Source: Gemmatimonas groenlandica (GTDB lineage: Bacteria; Gemmatimonadota; Gemmatimonadetes; Gemmatimonadales; Gemmatimonadaceae). From it: 64,000 bases of DNA. A model generated the notes under the pieces. It ran no database searches, was not told the DNA's origin, and saw nothing but the letters and a program-made list of their open reading frames with translations. How positions within the stretch are numbered: the stretch's first letter is position 1; each line of letters starts with the position of its first letter. Shown here piece after piece: positions 37,917 to 47,311 of this stretch. A program made the translations under genes and the position numbers. The stretch covers positions 4,030,001-4,094,000 of the forward strand of contig NZ_CP053085.1 of NCBI RefSeq assembly GCF_013004105.1. The letters run 5' to 3'.

Positions 37917-37981
37917 AGCGACCAAACTTCACGCGGTGCCGAGAGATAAAATCGCAGATCGTGTCAGAGGAGCGGCAAACC

Positions 37982-39526
37982 ATGCGTCAATTCACGATAG
38001 TCGGAGCAGTGCTGGTCGCCGCGATCGTTTCACCAACGGATTCGCGGGGCCAAGTTCCGGTTGCCGTTCGGCAAGCCGCGAGCGGGATTAAACGAGCGGA
38101 CTTGGAGCGTCAGATCGGAGTCCTCGCTGCTGACTCGATGCTTGGAAGACTCACCCCGTCCCCGGAACTCGACCAAGCTGCGACGTATATCGCTCACGCG
38201 TTGTCGACGAGCCGAGTGCGTCCATTCGGGGATGGAGGCTCTTACCTGCAACATGTGCGCTTTGATGTGATACGCGCGGATTCTCGTTGCTCATTCGCGG
38301 CGCTTGACGGAGCGCGGTTTGCGATGCCCAACGATGTGCGGCTTCCCACGCGGGGCGCCAGCAGTACGGACCCCGTTGCGGCACAGGGGCCGCTGGTCTA
38401 CGTGCAGCACGGATGGGTGAATAAGGCGCTAGGAATTGACCCCTACGCCGGTCTTGACCTCCGCGGGAAAATCGCCGTGGTAACTGGCTATCCGGGTGGG
38501 CCGCAGCGTCTTCAAGCAGATCGCGCCCGTGGCGGTCAGTTCGTCCTTCCATGGAACGCCGCCGCCGAACGCGGGGCCGTTGCTCAGGTCGAGATTTCGG
38601 GATTCGCTACGTGGCAAGTCACTCCGGACCGGCCGCGAAATCGTCAGGGCAGTGACGTGACGGTGAAAGCGGAGTGGATTCAGCAGGCAACGCCATCACC
38701 GTTGCCACGTGTCGCCGTCTCGAGCCGGCTCGCCGATGCGATCTTCACTGGAGAGCGGTGGTCGGCGATGGAGCTGATTGCTGCAGCCACACGTGGCGAT
38801 TCGATTGCCAGTTTTGCCCTCGGTCCTGCGCGCGAGCTCCGCTTCGAAGTCTGCAGACCTGCGCGAACCGACAGTACGCAAAATGTCGTGGCAATGGTCG
38901 AGGGGAGCGATCCACTCCTGAAGCATGAATACATCGTCATGGGTGCGCACTATGACGGGCAAGGGCTCCAGTTCCCGCCAGTCAACGGCGACTCCGTCTT
39001 GAATTCTGCAAACGACAATGCGTCGGGCGCTGTTGGATTGATGGCGATCGCGCGCGCCTTCGCGAGCGGCCCCCGTCCGAGGCGTTCGATCATCTTCACG
39101 TGGTTTGCCGGGGAAGAGACGCAGATTTCTGGCGCTGATTTCTTCGTCGCACGGCCTCCGGTTCCGCTGCGCAGCATCAAAGTCATGGTGAACCTCGACA
39201 TGATCGGGCCGGACAAGGACGGTACCGTGGGGCTGGGTTTTTCGAATACCGCACTACGGGACCTGGCGCTGACGACAAATAAGGCTTACGCCAGTGTCGC
39301 CTTCGTCGGGCCGGTCGATGGGCGCTTGAAGGGTGGCTCCGACCGCGACGCGTTCGAAGGAAAGCAGATCCCATATCTCGCGTTCGAGGCTGACGGCGGA
39401 GACGACAAGCACGCGGTGACAGATGACGTATCGCGCATTGACTACGCCGGCTTTGAACGCATTGTACGAAGTGTATATGTGATCGCGTGGCGCGTCGCAA
39501 ACGAACAGGTGCTGCGTGTTCGATAG
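37982..39526 (+). CDS. Cassette 4: secreted M28 family metallopeptidase
   Basis: 514 residues; the ATG at 37982 begins a signal peptide (VLVAAIVSPTDSRGQ). An insert of the PA type lies at about 90-260. The M28 zinc site is complete: VMGAHYDGQG, SANDNASGAVG, WFAGEEQIS-like FAGEETQISG, VNLDMIG and GDDKHAVTDD. Distantly related to the chromosomal M28 enzyme at 6487 but longer. At 1.9 kb this cassette is unusually large and codes for a probable functional exopeptidase. Confidence 0.9.
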   Translation: MRQFTIVGAVLVAAIVSPTDSRGQVPVAVRQAASGIKRADLERQIGVLAADSMLGRLTPSPELDQAATYIAHALSTSRVRPFGDGGSYLQHVRFDVIRADSRCSFAALDGARFAMPNDVRLPTRGASSTDPVAAQGPLVYVQHGWVNKALGIDPYAGLDLRGKIAVVTGYPGGPQRLQADRARGGQFVLPWNAAAERGAVAQVEISGFATWQVTPDRPRNRQGSDVTVKAEWIQQATPSPLPRVAVSSRLADAIFTGERWSAMELIAAATRGDSIASFALGPARELRFEVCRPARTDSTQNVVAMVEGSDPLLKHEYIVMGAHYDGQGLQFPPVNGDSVLNSANDNASGAVGLMAIARAFASGPRPRRSIIFTWFAGEETQISGADFFVARPPVPLRSIKVMVNLDMIGPDKDGTVGLGFSNTALRDLALTTNKAYASVAFVGPVDGRLKGGSDRDAFEGKQIPYLAFEADGGDDKHAVTDDVSRIDYAGFERIVRSVYVIAWRVANEQVLRVR

Positions 39527-39589
39527 TCACCACCAACGCGAAGTCGCCGATTGCGACGAGGCCTGCGATTCGCTGTCCATAGCTCCGCT

Positions 39590-39698
39590 GCCGAACCTTG
39601 CGTTGCTGTTGACAACGGCTTCAAGGTAGCGGCCTTGCTCCCTGCGGTCGCTGGCCACAACCTATTGAGGGCCGTTGCAACAGAACGCAGCGTTAGCA
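39590..39698 (+). repeat. attC site, family E (109 bp)
   Basis: Left GCCGAAC, right GTTAGCA. Inner arms TTGCGTTGCTGTTGACAACGG and CCGTTGCAACAGAACGCA pair. Shares its arms with the site at 54582. An IS110-family element begins within a few bases of its right end. Confidence 0.85.
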
Positions 39699-40803
<1,105 letters not shown>

Positions 40804-40933
40804 CACGGTGTTTGCCACCCAGACGGCATCGAGCTGGCGCCCTGATCAGAACTACGCCAGAATCAACTGATCGCTAGATACAAGACGGCGAATCTACACA
40901 CTGCCGATCCCATGAATGACGGAGGTTCTGCCG

Positions 40934-41548
40934 ATGCGCCTCTTTGCACTGTTGTTCGCCGCCCTGAGCGTGTCGGGGTGCCATAGCCCCACGGAAGTGC
41001 GACTGGACGATCCCATCCCGGCCAGCGCGAACGATCCGGCGTGGATGGCCCTAGGTCGGGTGTGTACGCCCGATGCGCCAGCCGCGGTCCTGTCCGCCGC
41101 CCAGCGCGCGACACTGCCACCGTTCTCCCATGGCGATCGCCGCGTGATCGACGATGATTGGGCGGATGCGGCGCGCGTCGTGCCCGGTGGGTGGGGCGGT
41201 GGGTACAACGACAACGGCACCTCCACGATCTTTCTCGTCGATCCGTCGCAGCGAGATGCGGCCTTCGCCGCCTTAGCGACGCGCCAGCTCTTAAATGCGC
41301 CCTTGGGTGTGGAGAAGGTCCGCGTGCGACGGGGGCGATGGGACTTCGCGCAACTGACGGATTGGTTCAGCTATGTGCGCGGGTACCTGCCGCGCATGAC
41401 TGGGTTCGCGACGGCCGATATCCAAGAGGCGCAAAATCGGCTTGAGTATACCGTCTCGACGGCGGCGGATCGCGCCGCGCTAGAGGCCGCGCTCCGGCCA
41501 CTCGAGCTGCCATGCTATCTGGTCGCGATCAACCCAGTGCCGCGCTAA
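40934..41548 (+). CDS. Cassette 5: lipoprotein of unknown function
   Basis: 204 residues from the ATG at 40934, giving signal MRLFALLFAALSVSGC with a clear lipobox; an ATG at 40916 adds six residues. The mature part has a WGGGYNDNGTSTIFLVDPSQR segment and ends PLELPCYLVAINPVPR. Not recognised. Cassette start is uncertain because the IS110 element lies between it and the preceding attC. Confidence 0.7.
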   Translation: MRLFALLFAALSVSGCHSPTEVRLDDPIPASANDPAWMALGRVCTPDAPAAVLSAAQRATLPPFSHGDRRVIDDDWADAARVVPGGWGGGYNDNGTSTIFLVDPSQRDAAFAALATRQLLNAPLGVEKVRVRRGRWDFAQLTDWFSYVRGYLPRMTGFATADIQEAQNRLEYTVSTAADRAALEAALRPLELPCYLVAINPVPR

Positions 41549-41568
41549 GGGACGGTGTCCTGCCCGCC

Positions 41569-41708
41569 GTCTAACCTTGCGTTGCTGCAGTCAAACGCTG
41601 CGAAGATCAGCGTGGCGAGCGCGGGGCGTTCGCGATAGCGTCAAGGGCCGGTGCGAACGCCCCGCTTGCCTCGGTGTGGGCGTTTGCTGCCGAACGCGAG
41701 CGTTAGGT
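41569..41708 (+). repeat. attC site, family C (140 bp)
   Basis: Left GTCTAAC, right GTTAGGT. The centre contains a long inverted repeat GCGGGGCGTTCGCG / GCGAACGCCCCGC-like arms. Shares this centre with the site at 47009. Crossover after G41702. Confidence 0.88.
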
Positions 41709-41731
41709 GGGCTGCCCAATCGAATCACCAT

Positions 41732-42184
41732 ATGAGCAACTTCTTGGATCCCCAAGCGTTTCCGTTCACCGAGAAAGAGTTGCGTGCCGCGGTCTTTCTG
41801 CTCGCCCCGGGAGCAAGCGGAGAGGAGTTGTTTCATGCCGTGCTCGATGCTTGCGCGTCGGTTCGTAGCGAGAACGCTCGCGCCACTGAAGCTCGCCTGC
41901 GGGGGAGCATAGAGCCGGAGGACATCAACGATGCCGTGCTCTCGCTGCCTACCGAGCTTTACGCGGCGTTGGCGGTAAGTGATCCGACAACCGAACAACG
42001 TGTGGAAGCGCTCTTGGCGGGCTGGCGCGCACTAAACCGAAAGGCTTGGAGTCAACAGCTGATGCCGGATGTGCTGCCGACACTGGATGAAGCGGAAGCG
42101 CAAGCTCTCGCCGAATGGAGTTCGATGAAGGCACGGTTAGCAGCGACACGCCACAAGCTCAACACAGACGGACCGCGCACCTAA
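41732..42184 (+). CDS. Cassette 6: unknown cytoplasmic protein
   Basis: 150 residues, soluble, mostly helical (EKELRAAVFLLAPGASGEELFHAVLDACASV ... EAEAQALAEWSSMKARLAATRHKL). No signal, no recognisable motif. Starts 24 bp after the cassette boundary, and its stop overlaps the R'' box of the next attC (ACCTAAC), so the gene fills the cassette exactly. Confidence 0.65.
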   Translation: MSNFLDPQAFPFTEKELRAAVFLLAPGASGEELFHAVLDACASVRSENARATEARLRGSIEPEDINDAVLSLPTELYAALAVSDPTTEQRVEALLAGWRALNRKAWSQQLMPDVLPTLDEAEAQALAEWSSMKARLAATRHKLNTDGPRT

Positions 42185-42304
42185 CGAACCGTTGCTGCTG
42201 GCAGCGCGAAGCGGTGTGCGGCAGGCGGTCGCCGTGCTGGCGCACGTCGCCCGTCCGGCCGCACTTTATATGATGCGCTGCAGCAGAACGCTGAGGCGTT
42301 AGGT
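42179..42304 (+). repeat. attC site, family A (126 bp)
   Basis: Left ACCTAAC, right GTTAGGT. Centre as in the other family A copies. Crossover after G42298. Confidence 0.9.
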
Positions 42305-42326
42305 TGCTCGATCGCTCTAAGTCAAC

Positions 42327-42464
42327 ATGAAAAACTCAATCGAAGCCAAGCGGTTCGCCAGCACGCGCTATCGCAGCGTCGTCACCGTCGAAGCGGAGAA
42401 CCAGCATGACGATCAGCCGGATGGTGAAGCGCTCACCGAAAAGGTCGCTCGCAAGTGCAAGTAG
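42327..42464 (+). CDS. Cassette 7: small ORF, 45 residues
   Basis: ATG at 42327, 22 bp after the attC, coding MKNSIEAKRF...VARKCK, hydrophilic and basic at the end. It overlaps the GTG start of the next gene by 10 bp, an arrangement that favours coupled translation. No homologue recognised. It may be a real small protein or a leader that carries ribosomes to the following gene. Confidence 0.4.
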   Translation: MKNSIEAKRFASTRYRSVVTVEAENQHDDQPDGEALTEKVARKCK

Positions 42465-43228
42465 CGTTTGCGCGGCTTGACCTCTTGTGCCTGCGTGTCG
42501 CGCTGGCGCTGACTGGTCTGATCCTACCGCTCCGCTTGCAGTCGCAAGCGGGTGCGACGGGTGTACTGGCGGGCGCGGTGTTGGCCGATTCGACTGAGCG
42601 TCCGATTGCGGACGCGGAGGTGGCCTTGCCGGCGCTACGATTGCGCACACGAAGCGATTCGATGGGCGTCTTCACGCTACGTGGTGTGACGGCCGGCCGA
42701 CATGTGGTCGTGGTGCGCGCCATTGGCTACGGCGACCTGTCGATGCCGGTCCTGTTTCGTCGAGGCGAAACGCTCACGATCGACGTGTTACTCACCGCGC
42801 CCGCGCAACGATTGTCACCCGTTGACGTCGTGGCTCCTAAGGCGTCGGGCAATAACCCGCGAATTGCAGAGTTCGACGAGAGGCGGAAGATCGGATTCGG
42901 CGAGTTCCTGACGCAGGAAGACTTTGCAAAGGCCGAAGGCCGAAACATGCTGAATGTCCTCACCAGTCGAATCCCCGGGGTGCGCATCGTCGGCACCGGC
43001 CGTCGGACGCTGGTCTCAAGTCGTGGTGTCATCAGCTTTTCGCGGTCGCAGTGCCCTATACGCGTGATCTTCGACGGGATCCCCGACGCGGCACCGCTGG
43101 ATTTGGACTCTATCGAGCCCTCAACGATCGCCGCCGCCGAGTACTATACGCCCGCGACTTTACCGGCACAGTTCAATTTTGGCGGGAATTCGCCGTGCGG
43201 CACACTCCTTCTCTGGTCGCGCTGGTAG
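42455..43228 (+). CDS. Cassette 7: secreted carboxypeptidase-regulatory/TonB-plug protein
   Basis: 257 residues, GTG start. Signal peptide (LRVALALTGLILPLRLQSQA). Residues ~40-115 form a carboxypeptidase-regulatory-like (CarboxypepD_reg) beta-sandwich: GVLAGAVLADSTERPIADAEVALPALRLRTRSDSMGVFTLRGVTAGRHVVVV. The rest resembles a TonB receptor plug (NVLTSRIPGVRIVGTG...CPIRVIFDGIPD...IAAAEYYTPATLPAQF...CGTLLLWSRW) with no beta-barrel. Paralogous in its C-terminal half to the larger cassette gene at 47312. Confidence 0.8.
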   Translation: MQVAFARLDLLCLRVALALTGLILPLRLQSQAGATGVLAGAVLADSTERPIADAEVALPALRLRTRSDSMGVFTLRGVTAGRHVVVVRAIGYGDLSMPVLFRRGETLTIDVLLTAPAQRLSPVDVVAPKASGNNPRIAEFDERRKIGFGEFLTQEDFAKAEGRNMLNVLTSRIPGVRIVGTGRRTLVSSRGVISFSRSQCPIRVIFDGIPDAAPLDLDSIEPSTIAAAEYYTPATLPAQFNFGGNSPCGTLLLWSRW

Positions 43229-43549
43229 TGCGGTCGCCATGGTGTTCGACACTCGTCTCGTCTCGTCCTTCTCTTCGTCTTCAGTTCGTTCACCCTTCAT
43301 GAAGCCCCCACAACAGTTGCCATAACCGTCGCATCGAGTCTTCACGCCGGTGCCAATCGATCCGCCGGCTCCAACATGGGGGGCAGTAACACCGCCTTTT
43401 CCGCCACGAGTTGGCACTCTTTGGTGCCACACCGCAGGTCACGGGCTCCCCACTCAGCGAGCTTGTCATTGACGAGATAGGAACTTCGATTCTGGTAGGT
43501 CGCGTACACGGCACCTACCGAAACGGCGGCGACCCTTCGCGTGGCGCGA
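43229..43549 (+). other. Cassette 7 tail: 320 bp without a supported gene
   Basis: No attC separates it from the plug gene. A TTG-initiated frame from 43411 runs through the following attC, so it is unlikely to be real as it stands; its first ~45 codons could be the remains of a second, truncated cassette gene. Confidence 0.4.
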
Positions 43550-43640
43550 GCCTAACGATGCTTGCTGCAGTCGGGCGTTTTCGGAAGCGCGCTGCGCGCG
43601 CATTTTATCTAGACGCCCGCTGCAGAACCGGGCGTTCGGC
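43550..43640 (+). repeat. attC site, family B (91 bp)
   Basis: Left GCCTAAC, right GTTCGGC; arms GCTTGCTGCAGTCGGGCG / CGCCCGCTGCAGAACCGG. The loop side has the GCGCGCTGCGCGCGCATTT motif related to other B sites. Confidence 0.88.
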
Positions 43641-43734
43641 AGATGTAGCCAAGGTGTCCACTGTGCAAAATTCGGTGGACGCCGATCAGATCCTTCGGTA
43701 GCGTTCCCGGAGGATTCTCTCAAAGGGAGCGCAC

Positions 43735-44169
43735 ATGTCACGCCGTCCTAGTGAACAAGCCCGATCGGTAGAGCCACAAGTCGCTCACGACATCTTGTCG
43801 CGCGCTGCGAAACTCGATGCTGAAACGGAATCACCGTATCGCGTCTCGCACTTGCGCGAAGCCGCGGAAGAAGCCGGCATTAGCTCCCCTGCTTTTGAAC
43901 AAGCGCTTCGTAATGGAGGCCAGGGCATTCGATCTACGCCGCCGCTTTGGGTGCGCGTGTGTCTTAGCGGAGTACCGTCACGCCGTGCCGCCATGGTCTT
44001 CTTTGGGGGATTCCTCGCAGCGATACCGATCGTCGTTGGGGCAGCCGTCGCTGGCGTCTTGCCAGCGGATTCCGCCATCAGTGTCGGGATCTTTCTCGCG
44101 TTTGCAGGTTGGAGCACGGGCGAAGCAGTGCGTTGGCAAGACCGTCGGGGCTGGGAACGCCGCGAATGA
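43735..44169 (+). CDS. Cassette 8: small membrane protein
   Basis: 144 residues. A cytosolic N-terminus (about 80 residues, with SPYRVSHLREAAEEAGISSPAFEQALRNGG, reminiscent of small helical regulatory domains) followed by two transmembrane helices (about 84-105 and 110-128). RBS AAGGGAG 6-9 bp upstream of the ATG. No family recognised. Confidence 0.7.
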   Translation: MSRRPSEQARSVEPQVAHDILSRAAKLDAETESPYRVSHLREAAEEAGISSPAFEQALRNGGQGIRSTPPLWVRVCLSGVPSRRAAMVFFGGFLAAIPIVVGAAVAGVLPADSAISVGIFLAFAGWSTGEAVRWQDRRGWERRE

Positions 44170-44192
44170 TCTGTTGATCTCGGTTCCTCACC

Positions 44193-44287
44193 GCCGAACG
44201 AAACGTTGCAGCAGACGGGCGAGCGATAGTAGCTCGCTACGCTCGCACTTTATTTTCTTCGCCCGCTGCTGAACGTGGGCGTTAGGC
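44193..44287 (+). repeat. attC site, family B (95 bp)
   Basis: Left GCCGAAC, right GTTAGGC; arms CGTTGCAGCAGACGGGCGA / CGCCCGCTGCTGAACGTG. Crossover after G44281. Confidence 0.9.
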
Positions 44288-44315
44288 AATTTCCCCAATA
44301 CTCACCGCAATACGA

Positions 44316-44735
44316 ATGGCAAAGATTGCGCGATCGGCAGCGGTTACTGCGGGGCTCATCGTTGGCGGCGCTGCCCTCGGTGGGTACTTCGGCATGTACC
44401 TCCTCGGTATCCTCGAATTCTTCATGCACCCAGTGCGTGGCATTCCGCAGGCTTGGCAAGTCCAATGGCTGGCGAGTGTGGTCGGCGCAGTCGTGGGCGG
44501 ACTGGTTGGTCCGCTGGTCGTGTGGACTAGGCTGCGAGACGTGCCCGTTTGGCGAACCGTCGCGCATACGGGAGGCGGCGCCCTTGTCGGAGGAGCACTC
44601 GCCTTCTGGGGATCAAGTTGGAATCCGATACTTGCCCTCGAGGGCGCAACGCTCGGCGTGATCGCGGGGGCCCTGGTGCTTCGCCTACGCATGAGAGCAC
44701 GAACGGATTCGCCACACATGCCGCCGGCTGTATGA
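44316..44735 (+). CDS. Cassette 9: integral membrane protein
   Basis: 139 residues with four hydrophobic segments rich in Gly (VTAGLIVGGAALGGYFGMYLLGILEF, WLASVVGAVVGGLVGPLVVW, GGGALVGGALAFWGSSW, GATLGVIAGALVL) and Gly-x-x-Gly helix-packing patterns. No recognised family. Followed by ~90 bp without a gene before the attC. Confidence 0.7.
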   Translation: MAKIARSAAVTAGLIVGGAALGGYFGMYLLGILEFFMHPVRGIPQAWQVQWLASVVGAVVGGLVGPLVVWTRLRDVPVWRTVAHTGGGALVGGALAFWGSSWNPILALEGATLGVIAGALVLRLRMRARTDSPHMPPAV

Positions 44736-44826
44736 CCCGACATGCCAGCGCCGATGCTAATCGGGTGCTGTTCAAGAAATGCCCGTTCGTCCCACGCCAG
44801 TCGACTGCTTGAGATAGGCCGCCTAT

Positions 44827-44951
44827 GCCTAACGAAACGTTGCTGCCGAAAGCGCTCTTCGGTGTGCGGCAGGCGGTCGCCGTGCTGGCGCACGTCGCCC
44901 GTCCGGCCGCATTTTGTTTGATGCGCTGCAGCAGAACGTAAGGCGTTAGCC
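44827..44951 (+). repeat. attC site, family A (125 bp)
   Basis: Left GCCTAAC, right GTTAGCC; inner arms slightly diverged (TGCTGCCGAAAGCGC). Crossover after G44945. Confidence 0.9.
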
Positions 44952-44966
44952 CTCAAACCCAATCAA

Positions 44967-45609
44967 ATGTTTCGGATTGCCTGCTTCGTGTTCTTGAGCA
45001 CTCTCGTGAGCCCGTTGGGCGCGCAAACGGTTCGTCTTCCCTCGCGTCAGTCGCTTTTCGTGCTGCAGGGCGGAGACACTCCGAACGTGAACCATCACAT
45101 GACGGTGGCTGCCCAAGCATTCGGAGTTGACTTCGCGGTCGTCGGCGGTAGCTCAGGGCGCGAGTTGGCGCCGCCGGGGGGGGCGTCGCGTGGAAGAGTT
45201 CTACTGCTGGGATACACCCGTTATCTCGCCGGCGAGCGGTCAGGTCGTTCAAACTATGGATTCGCTACCGGACAACCCGCTCGGGACGCACGATACCATA
45301 AACCCGCTGGGCAATCACGTCGTCATTCGCAGCGCAGATCGATTTTACTATCTCGCCCACTTCCGCCGCGGCAGCATCACGGTTCGAATCGGCAGTACGG
45401 TCGAAGCTGGCGACTCAATTGGGCGGTGCGGTAACTCTGGCAATTCTGATTTTCCGCATATTCATCTACACGCCACAGCTTCCCCGCGATTCGGCGAGGG
45501 CATGGGCATCAACCTGGTGTTCGGACCGATGAGAGCCGAGTTGTCGGGTAAAGTGTTCGAAGAGGTTGAGTGGCCCATGCTTTCCGGTCTATGGGTCCGG
45601 AGCCGTTGA
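44967..45609 (+). pseudogene. Cassette 10: secreted M23 peptidase gene with a poly-G frameshift
   Basis: First frame 44967-~45183: signal peptide (CFVFLSTLVSPLGAQ), then NHHMTVAAQAFGVDFAVVGG with the HxxxD-type first zinc residues. Second frame ~45175-45609: ISPASGQVVQTMDSLPDNP, NHVVIRSADRFYYLAHFRRGSITVRIGSTVEAGDSIGRCGNSGNSDFPHIHLHA with the M23 HLH motif. The break is at a run of eight G (45176-45183). One base more or less restores a ~213-residue LytM-type endopeptidase. Could be phase variation, decay or an assembly error. Confidence 0.8.
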
Positions 45610-45610
45610 G

Positions 45611-45704
45611 GTCTAACGTGCGTTGCAGCAGACGGGCGGTCCTTGGAAGCTCGCTGCGCTCGCATTCTATTTCATTCGCCCGCAGCTGAACTTTGGCGTT
45701 ATGC
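45611..45704 (+). repeat. attC site, family B (94 bp)
   Basis: Left GTCTAAC, right GTTATGC; arms TGCGTTGCAGCAGACGGGCGG / CGCCCGCAGCTGAACTT. Crossover after G45698. Confidence 0.88.
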
Positions 45705-45818
45705 TGACCCAGTGCCGCTGCGCCATCTCTAAGGCATTCAGTGTCGTCCTAGCTCTCGCGTCGAAAGGTCTACCAAGCCCGCGCCGCCAAACTGAACGCT
45801 GCCCTTGCGAGATCAATC

Positions 45819-46349
45819 ATGACAGCAGAAAGAGCGAGAGAGGCGTATCAACTCCTCAACTCGGCAGTGCTAGATCTAGTGTGCGGCACGGGAGTCATTG
45901 ATCTCTACAACTCACCTCGTATTCAATCCGTCATTACTTCGGATGTTGAACTGGGTGTCACGCGAATGACACTGTCGCACTTGATACTCACGCTCAGCAA
46001 GATCAACGAAGTCTATAGAAGGTACAAGGCACTGATTCCTCAAGACGTTTCGAAGCAATTCAAGTCGCTTCAAAGAGAGATCCAATCGCGCCAAGTTGTG
46101 GAGTTTCGCAATAAGGTGGTAGGGCACATTTGGGACGACGATCTCAATCGTCCTCTGCTCGATCGGGAGATTCTTGCAATCTTGAACACTGTGACTGGAG
46201 GCGATACAGAAGCGTTCCTTAGGTGGATCAACCCAGCGAGTGATCCCAGTCCAGGTTCAGTCGTGGGTACAGTGGAGCGGGTGCGAGACTCGATCGGAAG
46301 AACGTACGAAATCCGAAGCAGGAGCAGCGTGGAGAATCGCAGTCGTTAA
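45819..46349 (+). CDS. Cassette 11: all-helical protein, possible HEPN domain
   Basis: 176 residues, soluble, helical, visibly lower in GC than its neighbours. A motif R97-N-K-V-V-G-H103 (RNx4H) at the end of a long helix fits the HEPN RNase motif Rx4-6H with a polar residue after Arg; AbiU2/AbiV-like HEPN proteins have the same RN...H. The rest shows no recognised family. If HEPN, it may cleave RNA in phage defence or as a toxin; no partner antitoxin is present in the cassette. Starts 115 bp after the boundary. Confidence 0.6.
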   Translation: MTAERAREAYQLLNSAVLDLVCGTGVIDLYNSPRIQSVITSDVELGVTRMTLSHLILTLSKINEVYRRYKALIPQDVSKQFKSLQREIQSRQVVEFRNKVVGHIWDDDLNRPLLDREILAILNTVTGGDTEAFLRWINPASDPSPGSVVGTVERVRDSIGRTYEIRSRSSVENRSR

Positions 46350-46368
46350 CCGCAGCGGCCTCCGCAAG

Positions 46369-46476
46369 GCATAGCGGATCGCTGCTGCCGACGGGGCTGA
46401 TCAAGGAGTGCGACTGGCTCACTACGTTCGCCTGTCGCATTGTTATGAGGCCCCGCGGCAGATCTTTGCGTTACGC
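46369..46476 (+). repeat. attC site, family F (about 108 bp), degenerate R''
   Basis: Right core GTTACGC. Left box mutated to GCATAGC, aligned by the following GGATCGCTGCTGCCGACGGG, which is shared with the site at 49268 (GGGTCGCTGCTGCCGACGGG). Crossover after G46470. Confidence 0.7.
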
Positions 46477-46493
46477 CGAAATACTGACCCATC

Positions 46494-46991
46494 ATGAGAC
46501 TGAATCGATTTGCGTTTGCGATGATTTGCAGCGCAACGCTCGGATGCGATCGAGATGTTGCCATTCATGTTCCGGAACCTGGCGGCTGTTGGGCGATCGC
46601 CACCGGCGCGCGATCGTTCTGGCGACCACGCGCATGGTTACGGCAGCCCGATACTAAGCAAACGGCAAAGTTTTGGCTTGCGGCGGCGAACGAACGTCCG
46701 CGTCGCGTGGACGATTGGGTGCAGATGTTCGAGGGGATTCCGAACAGATCTGAGCCAGGCTATTCGAATTGGCAGTATACGTCTGGCAACGTGTTGCAGC
46801 TTCGGTTTTTCGACGTTGATTGGAGTTATGCGATGGACCTGTCGACCGTAAGCACAGACAGCGTTCGCGGGTACGTTCGGTTTTCGGGTGACACCAAAAC
46901 CGGCACGTCGCGAATACTGGGAAGTCGAATTGCTTGTCCGTCACCCGTAGATTCAGCCGACGTAATATTGCGTCCAAACACCAAACGCTAG
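46494..46991 (+). CDS. Cassette 12: lipoprotein with GCW motif
   Basis: 165 residues. Signal MRLNRFAFAMICSATLGC with a lipobox; mature part begins DRDVAIHVPEPGGCWAIATG and ends SRILGSRIACPSPVDSAD. Beta-rich, two Cys (GCW and ACP) likely disulfide bonded. Unknown function. A frameshifted relative occurs in the cassette at 48906. Confidence 0.7.
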   Translation: MRLNRFAFAMICSATLGCDRDVAIHVPEPGGCWAIATGARSFWRPRAWLRQPDTKQTAKFWLAAANERPRRVDDWVQMFEGIPNRSEPGYSNWQYTSGNVLQLRFFDVDWSYAMDLSTVSTDSVRGYVRFSGDTKTGTSRILGSRIACPSPVDSADVILRPNTKR

Positions 46992-47008
46992 TGCGTCGCG
47001 CAGGGACG

Positions 47009-47148
47009 GTCTGACTTACGCTACTGCTGACGAACGCACGGAGTTTGGTTTGACGAGCGCGGGGCGTCCGTTCCACTGTTTGACTATCGATCGCGAACGC
47101 CCCGCTTCCATTCGTGCATGCGTTCGCAGCAGAGCTAAAGCGCTAGAC
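47009..47148 (+). repeat. attC site, family C (140 bp), degenerate ends
   Basis: Left GTCTGAC, right GCTAGAC (T to C in the core GTTAGAC). Arms TACTGCTGACGAACGCA / TGCGTTCGCAGCAGAGCTA and the inverted GGGGCGTCC...CGAACGCCCC centre match the site at 41569. The 163 bp from 47149 to 47311 hold no clear gene. Confidence 0.75.
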
Positions 47149-47311
47149 GTCTGCATCCGTTGTTGGATCGTTCCCATCTTGCGGGCAGTGCCTCATACAA
47201 CGCGGACCCCATTGAATGACGCGAGTTCAGAGGGCCGCTTGCGTCAACGATGCGCTCGATCCGGCGGAACCTTACCGCCGCTGACAACCAGTTCTCAGTT
47301 TCGGAGCGTGC

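Noticed and set aside
43411-43701. A TTG-started frame of 96 codons
   Set aside because: It reads through the whole attC at 43550-43640; cassette genes here normally stop at or before the attC.
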